64,000 nucleotides of DNA from Theropithecus gelada. Its lineage: Eukaryota; Chordata; Mammalia; Primates; Cercopithecidae. The stretch is taken from NCBI RefSeq assembly GCF_003255815.1, contig NC_037673.1, positions 162,801,427 through 162,865,426 on the forward strand, read 5' to 3'. The notes below the pieces were generated by a model. That model made no database searches. It had not been told where the DNA came from and worked only from the letters and a program-made list of their open reading frames with translations. A program made the position numbers and the translations under genes. Of the stretch, positions 9,946-23,129 are shown piece by piece (positions within the stretch are counted from its first letter, which is position 1; each line of letters starts with the position of its first letter).

Positions 9946-11464
9946 CTATGCAAATCAGCAAGATAGAGTAACCTTGCTAGTGGGCTATTAGAATCTGGGC
10001 TCAAATTCTTTAAGGAGTCTTTCAGGGCTTTGGTTTCTGTAACAAAATAAAACCGTGTTTCCCTTTGTAAACCCAAGCAGTTGTGGCATAAGTCTCTATT
10101 GGTCTAACTCCTGGCAATAGTTCTCATATTCCCTACATCTTAGCCACAACTGAATGTTTTGTAGAATAAGTGTGCACAAATCAAATGCTCAGGAAAAGGT
10201 CCTTCACAGAGTTCTCTACCTGGCCTACCATCTGGCTGCTATGTCATTGGCTCTGTTGCTAGGAACTTTGCTTCCCTGGACACAGCAGACCTCCTCAAAG
10301 AGCCCTCCTTGGTACCACCTCCCAGGCTCCAGGGGAGCACCCACTGCTCTTTCCTGTCTCACTTTACTCAGAATAGGTGATCAGCCCTTGTTAAGTACTG
10401 CATAAGGATCTCCGCCCAGCTGGCTTTCAGATCCAGCTGCTGGCTTGCACGCACATGGCCTGTCACAGATTTCCTACAGCCACAGGAATGGTTCGTGGTA
10501 CCTTCCCAGTCAGGCTGACTTTTCTCCTACTATTGTTTAAGGTCTGACATTTTGTCATTGATTTCAGCTTAGGGATTAACACTTTCCCCAAGATGATTGA
10601 TGGTGGGAAATCCTTTCCTTTCAGGAAAAAATCTTTCTTTTACCCTCAATAGTGTCGTGTGACCCTGTGGCCTTAACAAGCCATTCTTAAAAGACTCTAA
10701 CATTTATACATCTCCTCTAACCTGGACTACTTAACTGTGGCCATGATAACCTTGTTAAAAAGAAAACTATGTCCCCATGTACAAGCCAGGTTTCTCCACC
10801 TGTCACAACTAGAAGTATTTTCTGATGAGAATTTGCTGGGATTTCTAATCTCTCACCTTTGGCATTCATCAACTAGTTTGGGGATTTTTCTTTTTAATCA
10901 GAAAATGATCTCCCTGAAGTGAATAAAGAAACTTCTTGAGCACAAAGAGGAAAATACAGAAAAACTATAATTAGTTTATGTCAATTAACATTTTTGAAAG
11001 GAAAAGATATAGACACCATTGTTTAAAACAATTAAAAAAATTACACTTTACTTCTTTGAAGCAATAGGCTTACTGAACAGATTAATTTACAGATTCCATC
11101 CCAGGGAGAATTTATTTATTGTGTTTGTTTTATTTCTGATATAAAACTGTAATAATAAGCCATGTATTATATTAGGTTATTAATATATCAAAGTGTCTCA
11201 GTACCCATTCTGAAGCATTAGCTGGACCTTTGTTAATATCTAGTTCACTCACTTACTGATTAATTGTGTAAAGATATGAATATCATTTTCTCTTTAAAAA
11301 TTAAAAAACCTGGTCCAAAAATATCATGTCCTGTTTTTTTGCATTTATATAATCAAAGTATTTGAGGAAGTTGCTTTAAAATTGTCATAGTATTAAATAA
11401 AAAAAAAAAAAAGAAGAGACTAAGCTCCTAAAAATCCAAAATAAAACGTACTCTTAGAAGATAT
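9946..11464. other. single-copy DNA, no gene seen
   Basis: No recognisable repeat or long frame. A poly(A) run at about 11400-11412 may be a tail remnant. Confidence 0.4.
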
Positions 11465-11473
11465 CTGTGGCTC

Positions 11474-11777
11474 GGCCGGGCGTGGTGACTCATGCCTGTA
11501 ATCCCTGCACTTTGGGAGGCCGAGGCAGGCGGATCATCTAAGGTCAGGAGTTTGAGACTAGCCTGGCCCACATGATGAAACCCTGTCTCTACTAAAAATA
11601 CAAAAAATTAGCCAGGCATGATGGCGTGTGCCTGTAATCCCAGCTACTTGGGAGGCTGAGGTGGAAGAATCGCTTGAACTGGGAGGCAGAGGTTGCAGTG
11701 AGCCAAGATCACACCACTGCACTCTATCCTGGGCAACAAGAACTAAATTCCATCTCAAAAAAAAAAAAAAAGAAACA
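11474..11777 (+). mobile_element. Alu (AluS type)
   Basis: Complete dimer from GGCCGGGCGTGGTGACTCAT to the poly(A). CTGTGGCTC at 11465-11473 is repeated at 11787-11795, a probable 9-bp target-site duplication. Confidence 0.95.
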
Positions 11778-11795
11778 AGAGGACGACTGTGGCTC

Positions 11796-13605
11796 ATATT
11801 AACACATATATTCTACCTGAACTATTAAATATTTTCTCAAGTCTTTTTTAATGTTGTTTTTCCTATGGAACCTATTCAGAATATACAATAGATCTCTTCT
11901 ATATTTGGAGGGCATTTTTTACAGCTCCTCCGTTAAAATACCTGGTTTTCACTCTCCAGGACTGGTAAGTAATATAGGCCTTGTTAAGTAATACGGGTTA
12001 AATCATTTGATTTGCATCTAGTGAAAATAGTTGCTAGGACATTACTATCAGAACTATTTTATTTGCCTTTTTTCTCAGAGTGGTAGCTGAGGATTACTCT
12101 AAAACTTGCAGTGGGCCATTCCTAAAATTTCTGCCTAGCATCATAACAAAGAAAAAAAATACCTTAATTCCTTCCTTTTACCAGGTACCCAGTGGAATTT
12201 ATCATTTTGAATGTCTTGACATCTATGTATCCATCTACTCATATAATAAACATTGAGTGTCTGCTGTGTCTTACCTAGCCAATGTCAGTCAAATGCAATG
12301 TGCAGAGGAAATAAATTACCCACAGTTCCCATTTCCTCTACATTCAGATTGCAGGCACCATTGTCTTAAAACACGCATCTTATGAATCTTAAAACGAGCT
12401 TTCCTACTCCATCCTAATCCAAATATAATATAATATTAACCTGTTCTAATCAATGACGCCACCATTCTGCTGGAGTACACAGATTCTAGACCCACAATTG
12501 TCTTTGATAATTCAAGTACAGTTCAGCATATGAAGATAAAAGTTGAATTCAAATACGGAAAAATAACAATAATATAGTAATAACAATAATAATATAGGAT
12601 TATCATCTAAGAGAAGTCTCCAGGAAAACCTTCGTGTTTATTTAGCTCTCTGGAAATTCTCCAAATATACAGATACGTAATTTGGGAACCTGTTCTTAAA
12701 CATGTTCTATTAGAGTTTTACAAAATTATTAATTTGAAACAAGGCTTTTCCTTTTACATTGAAAGCTACATTCTGTGCTAACAGATTAAACTAGTTTTTC
12801 TTTCACTTTGCTTTTCTCTTCTACCACTGCTATAGGGGAGGAAAAAAAACCTCATATAAAGCAAACTCAATATACAAGTACTAATGGACTCGGTAACATT
12901 TAGTATTGGCAAATTGCTGAAAATGTGTCAGGTAATGTGATTTTGTTTTCAATTTATGCCACTGAAAAGTAATGTAATGTCTAATGCCAAGAAAAAAAAA
13001 CCCCTACACTCCATAAAACTGTATTACTGTATATGGGCTTGGCATTTGAGAAGCAAATGAGAGCAAGTTGCCCTTTTCTATATTTCTTAAACAGTGTGTA
13101 AAGTTGTTAGATTATACTGTAACATTTTAAGAAATCCTTTGTGCTATAAGAAAATTGCCTGCAAGAGCATGGCGATGTGTACCAAATGTAAAGCATGTGA
13201 TTGAGAACTCAAATGGCAAAGTGGGGAAGAAAGACCCAGAGCTAGGTGCAGAGACTAGGGGCCTCCAGTATTCCATCATGACATCAACCTGGGATTTTAG
13301 CTTCTTGACCAAGCAAAAGAAAAATAGTAAAATTCCACATACATGAATGCAATTGTTAGTAATGCAGATTTCAATCAAATGCCCACTTCTGGCAATTCTA
13401 TATTCTTTTAAAATACTGCAAATGCAAATTCCTCAGACTGAGATGTTAAATGTTTTCTTTAATAATCTACTATGGTGCTTTCTGAAAGAGGGTAGGATAA
13501 CCACTGGGAGACTATTATTTTGGGAGGGCTTATTTTGAAGTTCTAGAGAAAAATCTAGATTTTAAACTTTCTGTCATGTATTTTATTAACTTGAATAGCT
13601 TTCTT
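11796..13605. other. AT-rich single-copy DNA, no gene seen
   Basis: No gene or clear repeat. Includes AT-rich direct repetition around 12560-12600 (AACAATAATATAG twice). Confidence 0.4.
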
Positions 13606-13609
13606 ACCT

Positions 13610-13735
13610 TTTTGAACCTATTTCCTCATTGGAAATATTGCGATAATAAGAATGAAGTGTTCTTTACATATCTCACAAGATTGTTGTGAGGATCAAATTA
13701 AATCGAGAGAATGCTTTAAATATAAGTTATGAGAA
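13610..13735 (+). mobile_element. MIR SINE fragment
   Basis: TTTCCTCATTGGAAATATTG is followed by GATAATAAGAATG and TTGTTGTGAGGATCAAATTA, the 3' half of MIR. Confidence 0.75.
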
Positions 13736-14280
13736 TCACATGTCTTGGATATCATGTTTCCTCATACACACAATACTTAAGGCTTAAGGAATGATCTTCA
13801 CGCTTGTTGCTTGGCTTTCTAGGTATTAAAGCAGAACAAGTCATGGAATGAAAGTCAAGCCACTGGGGTTCTAGCCCCATTCACAGTATCAGAATGGCCT
13901 GGGGGAAACCGAAAATAACTGGGAATGATTATAAAGACATGGTCTGACCCAACTCTTCAGGCAAATTTTGAAAGGCAACTCCTATGTTTACTCAATAGAG
14001 CTTTCTTCAAGCCTTATGAAATTAGAGGAGGACTTTTAGCAGTTTTTACCTACTACTTTTGGTAATACCATTGACCTCATCCCATTGATGAACTCCAGAC
14101 AGCCTCTATTAACCTGAGAAAAATGATTCATGTATATATTTGGAGATAAACCCAGCATCATCTCAGCAACCTTTTCCTTTTCCATTATCAGATTTTCTTA
14201 TTAATTAAACTAATATTTCACATTTATTTTGATCTTCTGCTTTTCCTTCCAACTTTGTGTGGTCTTCCCTTATGCAGTTT
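13736..14280. other. single-copy DNA, no gene seen
   Basis: No recognisable repeat or coding frame up to the Alu poly(T). Confidence 0.4.
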
Positions 14281-14580
14281 TTTTTGGTTTTTTCTTTCTT
14301 TTTTTTTTTGAGACAGAGTCTTGCACTGTCGTCTGGGCTGGAGTGCAGTGGTGTGATGTTGGCTCACTGCAACCTCCGCCTCCCAGGTTCAAGCCTCAGC
14401 CTCCTAAGTAGCTGGGATTACAGGCGCCCGCCACCACGCCCGACTAATTTTTTGTATTTTTAGTAGAGACAGGGTTTCACTGTGTTGTCCAGGCTGGTCT
14501 CAAATGCCTGACCTCGTGATCCACCTGCCTCAGGCTCCCGAAGTGCTGGGATTACAGATGTAAGCCACCACGGCCACCCA
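14281..14580 (-). mobile_element. Alu (AluS type)
   Basis: Poly(T) followed by GAGACAGAGTCTTGCACTGT and the whole dimer to its head at 14580. About a dozen bases are missing in the TTCAAGCCTCAGCC segment. GCAGTTTT occurs at both ends, a likely target-site duplication. Confidence 0.95.
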
Positions 14581-14784
14581 GCAGTTTTCCAATGATTGAG
14601 TTCTGGGATCTCAAAATGTTAACTTTCCAAACTGACTTCAGCATATTCTAAGTTCTATCCAAAAATCTCTACCTTGAATTTTGAAAATTTAAATTTCAAA
14701 AGGTATGCTTTCTTCTTTAGCTCTTCTCTGATACTTTTCCACAGTAATTATGTCTCAGGTTTATCTTCTGCTTCTATTTATCCA

Positions 14785-14818
<34 letters not shown>

Positions 14819-16690
14819 TTGGTGTGTGAATAGTTTATCAAATAAGAATAGGCTATCCCTTTGGTGTATTCATTTCTATAGATTCCCAATGTGCGTTTTT
14901 ATGTTACTCATTTTTGTTGACATAGATTTCCCTATATTTTACTGTTTCTGTATAACCTCATAATATAGTTACAACAGGATAGGAATTTAACATCAATCAT
15001 ATATACAAGGGTGGGGTAGGGTCTATGAAGTAGTTTAGAGTAGTCTTTGCCTAACAGTACCAACAATGCACTTTATTTTATATTTTAAATATCCAGTGTA
15101 TACTAGAAATATCAGGTACTGACAGTGACGTGTTGGTTCAAAATTCTGGTTGTCTGAAATCGTCATGCTTAATAATATTTCAGCAATCCTTTTGTAGAAT
15201 TTTAGAATGTAAATTCTAAATTTAGAATGAAGTTGACTAAATTATGTGGATAATATAGAATCAGAACATCTGATTCTCTGAATTTCTTTATTGCTCCTAT
15301 TTTTAAAAATTCTTAAACTTTTAAATACATGTTTTGTATTGTTTCCAATTTAGTAGTACTTTTTGCACCATCATCTCAACAACTTACTTCAGAAAGCAGA
15401 TAAATAATTGAGAAATATACCCCTCTCAGCAGTTCATTCATTCGGTAAGCTTTTTTTTTTTTTTTTCCTGTTTTCTTTCAGCTTTCTGTTCCACTTTTAT
15501 CTTTTCAAAAGCATTTATGAAATTTCTCTATTGCTCTTTGACCTACCATTAAAGCAAGCATTGTTGCCATGTGTTTCTTTTTGGTATTCGAAGATGTTTA
15601 TCTCACTTTATTCAGCTTAAAAAAAAGTCTTCCTCAAGCTTTTCGTTATTTGTTTTCTTTGTAGAGTTCAATCATTTGTTCTCATTTGTGTGTTTCCACT
15701 GATAATGACCCAGTGTTAATTCTTCAGAATCACCCAAAACCTTTTCATCTTTGTCTTGTTTTTTAACCATTTTAGGGGGTTTTATACTTTTGTCATTTGC
15801 CTTTTCAGAATTTCATATTATCTTTTTGCCATGTTTCAATTTCATGCTACACTGAAGTTGTGACTCTTCTCAAGTCCCTTTTCTTTTTGTCATTATTTAC
15901 TTTCCTTTATCTATTCCTGTTCTATTTTCAGCTTTTCATCTTACACCATTCCAAAATTACATGGACATTTTCACTATTGAACAAGTTTTTGTTATCTTTA
16001 CACCTTCCTCGTCCTTGTTCTTGAGACGAGGTATACTGCCACTTTACTTAGTACAATTATCATTTAGGATTTTAATGAAATTATACTTAATACTTACTAG
16101 TTATAATTTCACTTATTTGCACTTTAACTTACCATTTATGTCTTAAAATCAAATTTTATCTCCATTTTATTTCTATCCTAATTTACCATTTCATATGCTT
16201 TTTATATTTTTTCTAGGATTATTTAAATTGAAGTTACTGTCTTGAAAATTTTCATGTTACTTATCTCTTCTTTTAAAACATGTAGCATTTAGCCCTAAAT
16301 CTTAATCTTTTTCCATATCTTTATGCTTTGATTTCATGTATTTCTGTCTTTCAAATAACATATACTAATAATATGAAACATATTTAAATTCAAATCTGCC
16401 TATACCTTTTATAGCTACAATATAGAGCAATACAAACAAAAGAACCATTTTCATTACAAATATTATTAAAAATGTTTCCACAACCATTGAATATTCCATT
16501 ACATTATGTATATATTTAATCCTTTTACCTTTTACCTATAACAAGAATAATAATTCTACCAGGCACTTACCATTCTATAATGTGCTAGAAAAATAAAACT
16601 GTTGAGGAATAACTAACATTTTGTAGCATCAACAGAAATTTTCCTCATGAAGTTTTTTTCTTTAAATTTATTATATCTATTTATCCTTAA
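14581..16690. other. AT-rich single-copy DNA, no gene seen
   Basis: More than 2 kb of AT-rich, pyrimidine-biased DNA (especially 15400-16250) without a repeat I can name. Open frames here follow from low complexity and show no domain. Confidence 0.4.
14789..14820. repeat. (ATT)n microsatellite
   Basis: About ten uninterrupted trinucleotide units. Confidence 0.95.
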
Positions 16691-16996
16691 TTTTTTTTTT
16701 CTTTTTTGTTTTTTTGAGGCAGAGTCTCACTCTGTTGCTCACGCTGGAGTGCAGTGGCGCAATCTCCGCTCACTGCAAGCTCCGCCTCCCTGATTCACGC
16801 CATTCTCCTGCCTCAGCCTCCCGAGTAGCTGGGACTACAGGCGCCCGCCAACTCGCCCGGCTAATTTTTTGTATTTTTAGTAGAGACGGAGTTTCACCGT
16901 GTTAGCCAGGATGGTCTCCATCTCCTGACCTCGTGATCCACCCCCTTCGTCCTCCCAAAGTGCTGGGATTTCAGGCTTGAGCCACCGCACCCGGCC
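16691..16996 (-). mobile_element. AluY-like
   Basis: Poly(T), GAGGCAGAGTCTCACTCTGT, then GCAAGCTCCGCCTCC and GATTCACGCCATTCTCCTGC, which mark AluY. Low divergence. Confidence 0.95.
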
Positions 16997-17360
16997 CGCT
17001 CTTAACGTTTTAATAGGTAGTATCTCCTATGTCAAGGTTGGTTTTCAAAACCACTTTATTAAATGCATATTTCATGTCAGTGCAGTGGTTTCATCTATGC
17101 AAGAAAAATCAAAGGTTTGAGATACTCAGTTGCTTCCAAAATTGTATGTCAAGTTTTAAGTCAATTGATGGTTCTTCCTTGAGTGTGCCTCCTTCTCCTA
17201 AGATTTAATAACTCTTTTCAATTTTTATTATTGATACTTTGCTTTCATTTATAATTTTGCTGAATAGTTATTCATAAATAAGATATTGTTTGGTCGTGCT
17301 TGCTTTTGGATTTTATGAAGATGTATCTCATTTTTGTATTCTTCTATCACTTGCTTCTGT
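16997..17360. other. single-copy DNA, no gene seen
   Basis: AT-rich interval between an AluY and the minisatellite. Nothing recognisable. Confidence 0.4.
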
Positions 17361-17693
17361 CATAGAGCAGTATGTCCATGTTCATACATGTTTTATCCAT
17401 GTTCATACATGGATTTATCCATATTCATTTATCTGTGTTCATACATGTTCATACATAGAGCAGTATGTCCATGTTCATACATGTTTCATCCATGTTCTTA
17501 CATGTTTTGTCACTGTTCATACATGTTTTATCCATGTTTATACATGGATTTTTCCATGTCCATTTATCCATGTTCATTCATTTTCATGCATAGAGCAGTA
17601 TGTCCATGTTCATACATGTTTTATCCATGTTTGTACATGTTTTGTCCATGTTCGTACACGTTTTATCCATGTTTGTACATGTAGCAATAGTTG
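17361..17693. repeat. 21-bp minisatellite in three blocks
   Basis: The unit TCCATGTTCATACATGTTT plus TA or TG recurs about eleven times, mostly at exactly 21 bp. Three larger blocks each begin with CATAGAGCAGTATG (at 17361, 17454 and 17589), giving block lengths of 93, 135 and about 105 bp. Units within and between blocks differ by a few substitutions. Because 21 is divisible by three and the unit has no stop in two frames, two overlapping frames stay open with 7-residue repeats; this is not evidence of coding. Confidence 0.93.
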
Positions 17694-17739
17694 GTTCATC
17701 TTCACTTTTGTATATTATTCCATTGGATGGAAATAGATA

Positions 17740-17965
17740 TGTGTCTGGACACTTTCCTGATTTCTTTCTTTAGGAAGAATTCATAGCAGTGAGATTATTT
17801 GGTCAAATATGGATTATTTTTAATGTTTGTGATATTTACTGAAGATTTGTGCTCCAAAAGTTGTACAGTAATTAAAGCCATTTCCAGCCACCTTTGAGAA
17901 CACCATTTCTATTCCTCTTTACCAACACTGTGATTTTGCATTCTTTCTCATTTTTTACATGTTAA
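17740..17965 (-). mobile_element. old L1 3' segment, decayed
   Basis: TAGGAAGAATTCATAGCAGT resembles the antisense L1 phrase for the end of ORF2, followed later by CCAAAAGTTGTACAGTAATT and CCAACACTG at recognisable spacing. Strongly diverged. Confidence 0.5.
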
Positions 17966-20400
17966 ATTCCAAAGCCATTTCCCTAAGAATTAGTTCATGA
18001 CAATGTGAATGAAATTTCCCAGAGAAACCTTGTGCACTTAGCTATCAAGATATGATGTTAATATTGTTCTACAATTTCTGCATCTGGGGAATACTGTTTA
18101 GATGTGATCAATGAATCTACAGTATCTTGGACATCAGAAACAAACAAACAAACAAACACCAGACTTTGGGCTTTTACTAGAAGGAAATTGTTTTTACAAA
18201 TCTAAGTTTGAGAGACACCAATTTGGTCCAATTTTAAATCTGTTCATGTGAAACTGAACTGCAATGTGTGACTGGCATTTATTTTCTGCCTAGACCTGCC
18301 TTCTGCTTTCCCCTATGACACTGAGACCCTTGTTAAATAAGTGACATCTTTCCAGAGGAAATGATTAAATCAAAAGGCTGCTTTGCAACCAGAATCATTC
18401 AAAATAAAAGCTTAGCATTCCTGTTAGAAGCTAGTATGGGGAAGAAAACAAAACAGAACCAAAAATTTCTGTTGATGATGAATTAATATTATTGGTGCAT
18501 CAATATAATTTTTTTCAGAAACTGTGCGGTTTTTTAAAACACATTTTCCAAACTTATATTTAAAGTCTTTAAATATGTTCCATCTTCAATTCCCCTTTCT
18601 CCATGTAAGATTTAATTATATAGTAAATTTTTCATTTATTAATTTTTTCCTTGTAGTTTGAGTTTGATTTTCAAAAGAGAGGCCAGATAATACATTCTCT
18701 AAGGGAAGAGAGTCTGCGAAGTTGAGAAGATGTAGGTGGGTTTTTTTCTTGCCCTTCTTAGCAATCTTAGGAAAAAAAAAAAAAAAAGAAAGAAAGGTAG
18801 CATGACAGCAGCAATCAGCTTAGAACTTTCCCCAGGTAAGGATCAAAATGGAGTTATAGATCTTGATCTTCTGCTTCAACTAATTGTTTGAAAATTTCCC
18901 TTAATCTATGGCTGCCATGACTGAAGAACCCCCTCCACGAATAACTCTATGATTTGATATTTCCATTTTAGAAAAATAACAAGAGGCTTCTTCAAAAACC
19001 AAAGAATCACATTCACATTTTAAAATACTTTGTAATTATTTTAACTTTGGTGTGCTACATTTCATGTGAGGAGAAATCTCTACCAACCCAAAGTTGATCA
19101 TATTCATGCTGGAGCGTCCCTTTTTTGGATAACGTATCCAAGCACCTAGAACCCAGCATGACACATAAAATGCACTGAATAAACATTTGTTTAATGAATG
19201 AAAGAACAGTAGACGTTCAAACTACATCCTTCCTTTTAAGGTAATTGACACAGGTGCTGCAATGAATTTCTTCTCTTAAACCTTTAGCTCTTTAAGTGAG
19301 ACTTAGTTAAACTAGAGAGGATTGTGTAATGCTTAACATTATCAGTTTGCCCTGACCCTGGACTAAATGAACCAATACAGCCAAGTTTGAGATTTTTGTT
19401 TTGTTTTGGTATGTATCTACCCACTGAGTGAATATCTTATCTCATTGAAAACTTTGACCCGTAACTCTGATTCTGGCCTCTCCACTTGCAAACACTGGGA
19501 AACTGATTGGTGCACATAGGCATTCACAGACTTTTAACTACAACTGAAAGAATGTTCAAGTTGACTAAAAAGTAAAGAAATGTATTGATCCTCTACAGGT
19601 AAGGGTTGATGCAGCAATTCAACAATATTAACTAAAAAAAAAGTTTCTTACAGTTGTTTTGTATCTGTCTGCTCTGCCTTCGAGGTCATCAGCTTTCCTA
19701 AAATGAGCTCCTTTCTTTGTCACAGAAGGGCTATCAAGAGGAACAGCATTATATACTTTTTTAATTTTTGCCTAGCAAGAGAGAAGGCGATTCTCTTGGT
19801 CTAACGGTCAAAGTTATGTACTGTCCTTCACTCTCATTTAGCCAATTTGTATCACATATTCATCCCTGAAACCAGCCCAGTAGCCAGGGAATTCTATTCT
19901 TACTGGCTTAGACCTGATTGATACTCCACGACTTAAACGAAAACTGTGCTAAGGATGGTAGAATTACACTGATTGTCTAAGACCAAAAAAGGTCTCCTCC
20001 TGAGAGTTGTGGGCACAATCAAGCCTGACAAATGGCCAGGCTGTTATATTAATAAAATGGGAAAGTAAACTGTGATGCTGATGAAGCAAACATCAATGTG
20101 CTCTACAGAGTTAAACCAATGAGGGCGTTGATGCCATATTAAGTAGTTTAGAATTTATTTTATACGTGAAGTGTTTCAAGTGAACACTTTATCTAGGTCG
20201 GTATTTAGCCTGTGTATAGTAGGCTGTAGGGACAGAATTAGGCACAAATGAACTATTGTCCCTGCTTTCTTGGAAACCACATTCTTATGTTACTCATGTG
20301 ACCTAAACTATTAATACATTTTTTGAGGTGATATTAAGTCCTAACTATGGATCAAGTGTTGACATTAATAAGATTTTTTTCTGACATTCTTGAAAATGAT
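17966..20400. other. mostly single-copy DNA, no gene seen
   Basis: Holds a short (AAAC)n at 18144-18163, a poly(A) run at 18772-18786 and an L2-type end at 19138-19200. No coding frame. Confidence 0.4.
19138..19200 (+). mobile_element. L2/MIR 3' end remnant
   Basis: AGCACCTAGAACCCAGCATG and then AATAAACATTTGTTTAATGA, the terminal phrase of ancient CORE-type or L2 elements. Confidence 0.6.
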
Positions 20401-20404
20401 GAGA

Positions 20405-20625
20405 ATAATAGCTCACATTCATTTAAGCTATGTTCCAGATGCTAAACACTACACATAGATTGTCATTTAATTTTCCTAATAGCCTTATGAGATGGGTGTT
20501 TTTCTCCATTACGCAAACAAAGAAACTGAGATTTAAGAAAGTTAAATACTTTGCTCAAACAGGTAGCAGATCCAGGATTCAAGGAAAATTGATCTATAAA
20601 ATCTATACATTTAACCTCCAGATAT
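20405..20625 (-). mobile_element. MIR SINE
   Basis: ATAATAGCTCACATTCATTT, GAAACTGAGATTTAAG and GCAGATCCAGGATTCAAG follow each other in the reverse MIR order over about 220 bp, close to the full element. Confidence 0.8.
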
Positions 20626-20870
20626 GGTGACATTTGATAAAAAATAATGTATACTGGGTGTTGTATGAATGATCAGCATCACCCCCTCACCGATTTTAGG
20701 GGGTAAAAGATCAACTGAACTATAAACTTCACTTAATATACTTTTGAAGACTGATGCAGAAAACTTAAGAGAATATGTAAATAATTTGTGTGAAATCTTC
20801 AGAAGTGTGAGTGGTGGTTAGTTTTTAGTCCTGAAAATAAGTCCTGAAAATAAATTTATAATTTTTTTTC

Positions 20871-21078
20871 TGAACCCCATCTCTACAAAAAATACAAAAA
20901 TTAGCCAGGCATGGTGGTGCATGCCTGTAATCCCAGCTATTTGGGAGGCTGAGGCAGAGAATCAGTTGAACCAGGGATGCAGACATTGCAGTGAGTCAAG
21001 ATTGTGCCACTGCACTCCAGTCTGGGCCACAGAGCGAGACTCAGTCTCAAAAACGAAAAGAAAACAAGCAAACAGAAA
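20871..21078 (+). mobile_element. 5'-truncated Alu
   Basis: Begins inside the left monomer at TGAACCCCATCTCTAC and continues through the right monomer to CAGTCTCAAAAACG and an A-rich tail. The 13-bp GTCCTGAAAATAA is duplicated in tandem just upstream (20828-20853). Confidence 0.92.
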
Positions 21079-22975
21079 AACCACCAGAATTTGGATTAAG
21101 TCCTAGGGAGGTGGGAGAGGAGAGAGCAGGGGGACAGAGTGAGGAGACAGGAAGAAGTTTTCTCTTTATTAGTCATTGCCGTCTTGAAGGAGGCAAAAGA
21201 GAGCTAGCAAGTGATTTTGGCATACTCTACTAAATTATTTTGGTTAATGGAAACTTTGGGATTCTGGAAAAACTCCAAGTGGATGTAAGCACTTTAGGGA
21301 ATTGGATAGCACATGAAATATAACCTAGGAAAATGTGAAAAATAATGGATATTGGCCAAAATGGTCTTGAAACTCTTCTGTGCTCTGATGGGCTCTAATT
21401 TTGAATGCTCCTTTGAGGAAAAATGTTTAGGAGTCATCTTGTCTATTGTGGGCTCTTTAGACTTTATTCCCAGCACATGTCAGCAGTTAAAAGCCAGAAA
21501 TAAGATGCCAGGTGCATTAAGACACAACATAGAAAATACTTAAAATATTATAAATTAATGACATAATCAAACAATGGCATACTACAGTATCTGAGATAGG
21601 GTATCCTTTTCCAGTTGCTACAGCTTATAGTTGTCTAAGATGTATATTTAGTTTTATAAGTGCCTGATCTTGTAGACAAAAGAGTAACTTTAGAATTTGC
21701 CTCTTGTATTTAAACTTGCTAAGGCATAATATACTGGTCACCTTCTGTTGGCTTTTAAAGAGAGTGCTATTTCAAACAAAAGATCTGTACACTTATGTTG
21801 AAAAAATAGATTTGCATTTTCTGAAACTCTGGTTTTTCTGGACAGAAATTCCAAGATTACATATAAGAGGGGCCCATTAACATTCACCTGCGCTTCACCT
21901 TCCCAGCCAGAAATACTATTAGAGTCATTACCCTTATTTCATAAAACATATCTGGAGCATTAATGGAACATTAGTTTTTAAAAAAAATCCATGTGAGATG
22001 GTTCCTGGTTTTTTTTTTTTTTTTTAGAATGGAGTTGATCAGAATTTCAAGTAAGTTGAAGGTTTAAAGATTTTGGATTTCATTTTGACCAATTTCTAGT
22101 CCCAGATACATGCCTAAATGATGTGCAACCATCAAGATGAAATGATAAAAACTTAGTTGAGTGTATAAAACTTTTGTTGACATGATATCAAATCCTTGAA
22201 TGAAGTTCTGCATATTTGGCATAGAGCATCCACAGCCTTTCTCTATTATAAAAAGAAAATAAATTCACCACTACCAAGTGTCAATCTAGAGCCTCTTCAT
22301 TAATATTAAAGTCTGTCCAGTTAGAGGTCAATATGATAAATTACGTTGCTTTATTTTTAACAAGGTTAAAACTCTAACACCATTAATAAGACTAGTAATC
22401 GTGCATGTTGATATAAGACTGAATGTAACCAAATCTTACCTTTATGGTAGATAGTAGCACAATGTCTTAGTTTATGCCCTTCCTTCTATGTATAGCTACT
22501 ATGGCAACAGGAAACTAAATATACTCAACCATACAATGAACCTACATTGTAGAGTTGGATTTTTTTTTCCAATTGAGTTTTTCAGATTCAATAATGGATT
22601 CTGTCATGGACTGAAAATGCTCATTTCTACTGGCAGTAGCCAGAATTGTGTCTTTAAGACACAGAGACCACAGCACCAGAGATCAGAAGCCCTCTGATTT
22701 AGAAGTTACCTACTGTGGCCATTTACCCAGTTCCTGTTTTTTTCATCCATGAAATTAGTCAAAAAGTACAAAGCAATATGGTGTGCATGATCTGATACAA
22801 TGCAAGGTTAACCTTTCCTTCAGTTTTATCACTCTTTGGTATATATTTAATTTTTCTCAGGGCTGAGGTCATAACCCAATATTAAGAAAAATAACAATAA
22901 CCAATTTTAAAAGCCCCAAAGATGTATCACTTGTTAAGCACCTCTTTTCCCACTTACTTTCTGTGGAAACATGAA
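21079..22975. other. single-copy DNA, no gene seen
   Basis: No named repeat and no credible coding frame. A purine-rich stretch lies at 21105-21150 and a poly(T) at 22010-22025. Confidence 0.4.
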
Positions 22976-22977
22976 AA

Positions 22978-23115
22978 GCTGTGTAGCATAGTGGTTGAGA
23001 GAACTGGCTAGTTTTATAACCTGAAGATTGTCACTTAACCTCCCTGTGCCTCAGTTTCTTCAATTGTAAAATGGGGACACTGGCAGTACCTTGAATTGTT
23101 GGAATAATAAAGCAT
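22978..23115 (+). mobile_element. MIR SINE
   Basis: GTAGCATAGTGGTTGAGAG, CACTTAACCTCCCTGTGCCT and CAGTTTCTTCAATTGTAAAA are the consecutive MIR landmarks. Confidence 0.88.
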
Positions 23116-23129
23116 AATGTTTAATGTGC

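Noticed and set aside
15196..15230. Imperfect inverted repeat (AGAATTTTAGAATG / AATTCTAAATTTAG)
   Set aside because: Short, imperfect and built from AT-rich words; not distinguishable from chance.
17361..17693. Repeat blocks with conserved heads considered as a CRISPR or satellite array
   Set aside because: Spacing is irregular, the intervening DNA is itself repetitive, and the host is a primate nucleus. A minisatellite explains it.
17290..17736. 148-codon plus-strand frame, the longest outside L1
   Set aside because: It is a reading of the 21-bp minisatellite, whose period is divisible by three. A second overlapping frame is open for the same reason, and there is no domain.
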